Source: a virus
Strand: one strand, 5' to 3'
DNA length: 31,888 bases
IMG/VR virus record: IMGVR_UViG_3300035099_000053
Span: 1 to 31,888 of that record
The position numbers and the translations under genes are program-made. The notes under the pieces are model-generated. The model was not told the origin of the DNA, ran no database searches, and saw only the letters and a list, made by a program, of their open reading frames with translations. Positions 28,339 through 31,888 of the stretch are shown here, in pieces; within the stretch, counting starts at the first letter, position 1, and each line of letters starts with the position of its first letter.

Positions 28339-29778
28339 ATGTTTAAGACCCGCTTATATCGACATCAAATTAACTCATTAAAGTTCCACATGGCCAGGGA
28401 CAGATCGGCTGATTGGTCCGAGATGGGATTAGGAAAAACCATTATAGCCTTAAAAAAGATAGATCTCCTGATCCGTCTTGGCATTATTGAGAACGCCCTG
28501 GTTGTCTGTCCCCTTTCAGTTGTAGAAACCTGGGTGACGGAAATAGAGAGGCATACAACTTTAACATACACTAGGTTAAAAGGTAGTGTTCGAGATAAAA
28601 TTAGGGCTTTGAAAAAGGATAGCCAAATCTTTTTAATATCTTATGATAGTATTCCTGGTCGGAAAAGTACTTTGGGTATTCTTCTAAAAGCTCTTTTTAT
28701 TAAGAATTTTGGATTCATTGTCCTAGATGAAGTAACATATGTTAAGAATTACAGGGCTTTACGGACTAAAGCCATAACAATTTTATGTGATAAAATTAGC
28801 CGTTCAATGGCTCTGTCCGGTACACCGATTACTAATTCACCAGAACAGGTCATTACATTGTATCGGATTGTTGATGGAGGACAGACATTCGGAAAGAACT
28901 TTTTTGCTGCCAGAAATAAGTTCTTTGAGAACAGAGGTTATGCGTTCCCGGATTGGCGACTACGAGAAGAAACAAAAGAGGAATTCAAACAGCGTCTATT
29001 CCTTAATGCTATCCGAGTATTAAAATCTGAAGCATTAGACTTGCCTGATAAAATATTCACAGAACGATATGCCGATATGACAGCGGAACAGCTTAGTCTA
29101 TATATCCCAATTGCAGAAGAATTATTGCATGAAATCCGATTACCCGCAGGTAAAGTTAAGATCCAGAATGCGCTGGTAAAAGTTGCCAAGTTATCTCAAA
29201 TAACCAATGGCTTTATCTATACTGACAATAGTACGCAAGTATTTACCAATAATCCAAAACTCCAATTATTACAAGAGGTTATCAATGAGATTCCTCAAAA
29301 CAAGAAGATTATTGTATTCGCCAAATGGGTACAAGATATCAAAAGCATTAAACAATATCTTCTTGACAATGCTATTGGGCATGCTGCTATTGATGGCTCT
29401 ACCACACATCGTGAGAATATTATTAAGGAATTTCTCAATGATGAAGATAAAAAGATATTACTCGCCCAAATAACAGTCGGAGCCTATGGTTTAAATTTAG
29501 CAGTTGCTAGCTATGTTATTTATTACAGTACAGGATTTTCTGTTAATGAGTGGCTTCAGTCACAGGATAGAGTACACCGCATTGGCCAGACAGAGCCTTG
29601 TGTGTATATCTCTTTACTATGTAGCAATAGCATAGACGCCTATATTTACCAAAGTTTAAAGGAGCATACCGATTTGGCGCGGTCGTTATTGAACGAAAAA
29701 TCTATCCTACGACTAAAGGATAATCTACAGTTACAGATTTCCCGGGCCAGAAAGCCCCTGAATTTATTCAAGGGATGA
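28339..29778 (+). CDS. SNF2-family DNA helicase/translocase
   Basis: The 479-residue product has the SNF2 helicase motifs: MGLGKT (Walker A, residues 29-34), VLDEVTYVKN (motif II, 128-137), ALSGTPITNS (motif III, 158-167), and near residue 410 LQSQDRVHRIGQT (motif VI). Length fits a minimal phage SNF2 protein used in replication or recombination. Its last residues (about 473-479) come from sequence that looks like the left end of the tnpB element, so the original C-terminus may have been replaced. No strong ribosome binding site is seen before ATG 28339. Confidence 0.9.
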   Translation: MFKTRLYRHQINSLKFHMARDRSADWSEMGLGKTIIALKKIDLLIRLGIIENALVVCPLSVVETWVTEIERHTTLTYTRLKGSVRDKIRALKKDSQIFLISYDSIPGRKSTLGILLKALFIKNFGFIVLDEVTYVKNYRALRTKAITILCDKISRSMALSGTPITNSPEQVITLYRIVDGGQTFGKNFFAARNKFFENRGYAFPDWRLREETKEEFKQRLFLNAIRVLKSEALDLPDKIFTERYADMTAEQLSLYIPIAEELLHEIRLPAGKVKIQNALVKVAKLSQITNGFIYTDNSTQVFTNNPKLQLLQEVINEIPQNKKIIVFAKWVQDIKSIKQYLLDNAIGHAAIDGSTTHRENIIKEFLNDEDKKILLAQITVGAYGLNLAVASYVIYYSTGFSVNEWLQSQDRVHRIGQTEPCVYISLLCSNSIDAYIYQSLKEHTDLARSLLNEKSILRLKDNLQLQISRARKPLNLFKG

Positions 29779-29840
29779 ATGGCCTTTGGGAATGTCAGCA
29801 ATGCCATTATCCAGAAATATATTGAGGCACAGAGCAAAAA

Positions 29841-30962
29841 GTGAGAAAGGCATTTCTTTATCGGGCGAAGATAAGTAAGCAAACTGAGACCAACTGCAAC
29901 CAGTGGCTTGAGCTTTGCCGTCAAGTCTACAACCTTGCCCTTGAACAAAGGAGACTGATTTATAAGCAAAGAAAGAAGAGCGTCTCCTCCGTTTTTCAAA
30001 TGGCCCAACTGCCAGAGCTGAAAGAGGGATTTCCCGAATATAAGATGGTTGGTTCCCAATGCCTTCAGGATGTGATTCAACGGCTTGATCGTGCCTTTCA
30101 ACGGTTCTTTCAGAGAATTAAAAATGGCCATTGTAATATTGGGTTGCCCCGGTTCAAATCTTTTAACAGGTATGATTCCTTCACTCTGAAACAGACTGGA
30201 TGGAGACTTGAGGGAAGGTATCTCACCATCAGGAACATCGGTCGCTTTAAGCTCTTCCTCTCCAGACCTATCGAAGGCCAGATCAAGACCGTGACAATTC
30301 GCAGGGCCTCTTCGGGCAAGTGGTTTGTGGCATTTGCCTGCGAGGATGTGCCAAAGAAGTCCTTTCCCGAAGTATCCGCTTCTATCGGTATTGATGTTGG
30401 GCTTAAGTCTTTTGCCACCGACTCCGATGGGAGACAGATCCAGAATCCCATGTATCTCAGGCAATCCCTGAAACTTCTTCGGAGAAGGCAACGGTTTCTT
30501 TCCAGAAAGAAGAAGGGCTCTGAGCGAAGGAAGGATGCTCGCATTCTTGTTGCCAAAACCCACGAGAAAGTTTCCAATCAGAGAAAGGACTTTCTTCATA
30601 AGCTTGCTAATTTCTACATTAAATCGTATCAGACCATTTTCCTTGAGGATTTGAATATCAGGGGCATGGTTCGTAACAAGCATCTTTCCAGAAGTATCTC
30701 TGACAGTTCCTGGGGAATGTTCTTTAATCTGCTTTCGTACAAGGCGGAAGAAGCCGGGCGAATGGTAGTTAAAGTTCTCCCCAACGGAACATCTCAGATC
30801 TGCTCTGGATGTGGTGAAAAGGTTCCGAAATCTTTGGCCGTGCGTATCCATTGTTGTCCTTTTTGTGGTCTTGTGATTGATCGAGACCATAATGCGGCCC
30901 TAAATATCTTAGCCCTCGGGCAGAGGGTTCAGGCGTTAACGGCGCGAGTCGCCGTTGTCTGA
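29841..30962 (+). CDS. tnpB: TnpB RNA-guided nuclease
   Basis: The 373-residue product is a typical TnpB: N-terminal VRKAFLYRAKISKQ, a RuvC nuclease split as Asp185 (GIDVGLKSFA), Glu269 (FLEDLNIRG) and Asp349 (DRDHNAALNI), and a zinc finger CSGCG plus CCPFCG. All catalytic residues are present, so it is probably active. It cuts DNA next to a transposon-adjacent motif, guided by an RNA from the element's right end. GTG at 29841 is the only start near the family N-terminus. The codon choice and GC content differ from neighbours, indicating recent transfer. Confidence 0.92.
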   Translation: MRKAFLYRAKISKQTETNCNQWLELCRQVYNLALEQRRLIYKQRKKSVSSVFQMAQLPELKEGFPEYKMVGSQCLQDVIQRLDRAFQRFFQRIKNGHCNIGLPRFKSFNRYDSFTLKQTGWRLEGRYLTIRNIGRFKLFLSRPIEGQIKTVTIRRASSGKWFVAFACEDVPKKSFPEVSASIGIDVGLKSFATDSDGRQIQNPMYLRQSLKLLRRRQRFLSRKKKGSERRKDARILVAKTHEKVSNQRKDFLHKLANFYIKSYQTIFLEDLNIRGMVRNKHLSRSISDSSWGMFFNLLSYKAEEAGRMVVKVLPNGTSQICSGCGEKVPKSLAVRIHCCPFCGLVIDRDHNAALNILALGQRVQALTARVAVV

Positions 30963-30994
30963 GAATCTTCCGAATTTATTCGGGAGAGTGTCAA
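30930..30994 (+). ncRNA. Predicted 3' part of TnpB guide RNA (omega RNA)
   Basis: In related elements the guide RNA spans the tnpB 3' end and the right end and continues outside as guide. Here the right-end hairpin 30966-30987 and the following GTGTCAA fit the scaffold end; the guide would begin at about 30995. The 5' limit is unknown. Confidence 0.45.
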
Positions 30995-31014
30995 TGTGTA
31001 AAGGTAGATAACTT

Positions 31015-31173
31015 ATGGAAAAGAAAGATAAAAATAAATTTTATCAAGAGTGGACATGCGGGTATTGTGAAAAGGTTTGGCTCGTGGAAATCAGCCAAGG
31101 TCGATGTCACTGCTGTCCCTTCTGCGGGGGTGTGTTTGGTGAGGTTATATCTCAAGGTATGGCAAATGGGTAG
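31015..31173 (+). CDS. Zinc-ribbon miniprotein
   Basis: The 52-residue product starts at ATG 31015, just outside the tnpB element. It has CGYC and CHCCPFCG separated by about 12 residues, a compact zinc ribbon. AGGTAGATAACTT lies ahead. Function unknown. Confidence 0.5.
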   Translation: MEKKDKNKFYQEWTCGYCEKVWLVEISQGRCHCCPFCGGVFGEVISQGMANG

Positions 31174-31238
31174 ACGAAATGAAAAGTCTTGTCTAAACGC
31201 ATCCTGTGTAACTACAGGGGTATAAATAAGGGGGTTTT

Positions 31239-31888
31239 ATGAGTACATTTCCTGAACTTTTAACATCATATGAACAGGCAGTAAAGCTAGCAAAGACAGA
31301 TCCAAGCCAGGCAGTCGCAATCTTGCAACAGATTATCGCAGACCCTAACTGTCCGAAGCAATTGAGCTTGACGGCTGAAAAGTTTCTAGCCAACATCTTG
31401 CCGGCCGTCCAAACATCAGAACCACAGCCAGCGGCCTCGGTTCCATCATTGAAAGATAGCATAGTCTGGGTAGACGTTTTCGGAATTGAGCTAGTCAAAG
31501 AGATTGCTGATAGGATGCCTATAACGGATGAGCAGTACCAGCGTCTAAAAGCTGACATCAAAAAACGAGGCATTCAAGTGCCCTTGATTGTTACGCCAGA
31601 CTTTAAATTACTTTGTGGGTATAATAGGTTAAAGATTGCAAAAGAACTGGAAATTAAGACTGTACCAGTCATCGTTAAAGATATTCCTCCAGACAAGCAG
31701 ATTGAATTTGCTGTCCGGGACAATGTAGTCAGACGCCATTTGTCCTTAAAAGAAATTGCAGATTATATTGTAGCAGAAAATCTTCAATCTGTAGGGCGTC
31801 CTAAAAAGTATGCAAGAACTAAAACGACAGCGGAAATAGCCGAAACTCTTGGGGTTTCTGAAAAGACCGTAGAAAGAGCTAGGACATT
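31239..31888 (+). CDS. ParB-like DNA-binding protein (partial)
   Basis: The frame opens at ATG 31239 behind AAGGGGG and is still open at the window end (216 codons seen). After a helical N-terminus of about 80 residues comes a ParB/sulfiredoxin-like domain: MPITDEQYQRLKADIKKRG, then QVPLIVTPDFKLLCGYNRLK and a FAVRDNVVRRHLS segment. An HTH region (TTAEIAETLGVSEKTVERAR) follows. It may take part in phage DNA segregation, replication or gene control. The missing C-terminus prevents a closer call. Confidence 0.8.
   Translation, partial: MSTFPELLTSYEQAVKLAKTDPSQAVAILQQIIADPNCPKQLSLTAEKFLANILPAVQTSEPQPAASVPSLKDSIVWVDVFGIELVKEIADRMPITDEQYQRLKADIKKRGIQVPLIVTPDFKLLCGYNRLKIAKELEIKTVPVIVKDIPPDKQIEFAVRDNVVRRHLSLKEIADYIVAENLQSVGRPKKYARTKTTAEIAETLGVSEKTVERART

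Larger units (their letters stand above)
29731..30994 (+). mobile_element. tnpB-only IS200/IS605-type element
   Basis: Two subterminal imperfect hairpins share the core GAATTTATTC: left 29755-29774 (CCC..TGAA with TTCA..GGG) and right 30966-30987 (TCTTCCGAA with TTCGGGAGA). Such hairpins at both ends are what TnpA of IS200/IS605 recognises. TTAC at 29731-29734, 20 bases before the left hairpin, could be the target tetranucleotide; the right end is probably just after GTGTCAA near 30994. No tnpA gene is present, so it depends on a helper or is no longer mobile. GC content is higher than in the phage. Confidence 0.65.

Noticed and set aside
29779-29844. 22-codon ORF between helicase and tnpB
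   Set aside because: It lies inside the predicted left end of the tnpB element, has no ribosome binding site and no conserved pattern.
29646-30890. 414-codon open frame antisense to tnpB
   Set aside because: It is a shadow of tnpB; the plus-strand frame has all TnpB catalytic motifs and the antisense product has no recognisable domain.

Overview
The window is part of a tailed double-stranded DNA phage (Caudoviricetes) genome, or of a prophage of that kind. It carries large and small terminase subunits, closely packed genes with ATGA/GTGA overlaps, many very small genes and strong AGGAGG-type ribosome binding sites. Sec-type signal peptides on several products and sigma-70-like promoters point to a bacterial, probably Gram-negative, host, but nothing fixes the host. 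Base composition is AT-rich, except in a structured RNA block around 13.8-15.1 kb and in a tnpB insertion. No tRNA gene or integrase was seen.

Layout. Positions 1-13192 form one leftward operon. Read in transcription order it starts with zinc-finger miniproteins, a HAD phosphatase-like protein, a metallopeptidase-like protein, an M14 carboxypeptidase and an HTH protein. It continues with an exported HtrA-like protease, small basic proteins, the small terminase, a glycine-rich virion-type protein, fibronectin-like proteins, a permuted NlpC/P60 enzyme and the large terminase. It ends with a SpeD-like protein, an ATP-grasp enzyme and the start of a further gene, possibly the portal. Positions 13193-13700 are a non-coding control region with a leftward promoter, repeats, C-rich and G-rich tracts and two tandem rightward promoters.

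Positions 13700-15165 are the most unusual part. About 1.47 kb lies between a sigma-70-type promoter and a 15-bp terminator hairpin and is filled with perfect or near-perfect hairpins. A 31-bp long-range helix encloses a 136-codon ORF whose own coding sequence also contains several perfect inverted repeats. I read this as a very large ornate structured RNA, comparable in style to the GOLLD/ROOL phage RNAs, with a gene nested in one loop. No covariance search could be run.

Positions 15336-31888 are a rightward early/middle region. It has many small conserved phage genes, an exported staphylococcal-nuclease-type nuclease, a GIY-YIG protein, a DUF4326 protein and an exported HExxH protein. A probable peptide/amide-bond biosynthesis cassette follows: RimK-like ATP-grasp, calcineurin-like phosphoesterase, COOH-NH2 amidoligase and class-II glutamine amidotransferase. 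After these come an HNH endonuclease, a SNF2-type helicase, a tnpB-only IS200/IS605-type element inserted at the helicase 3' end, and a ParB-like protein that runs off the window. A shared promoter/operator sequence occurs three times (about 13.2, 26.7 and 28.3 kb) and may tie the two arms into one regulon.
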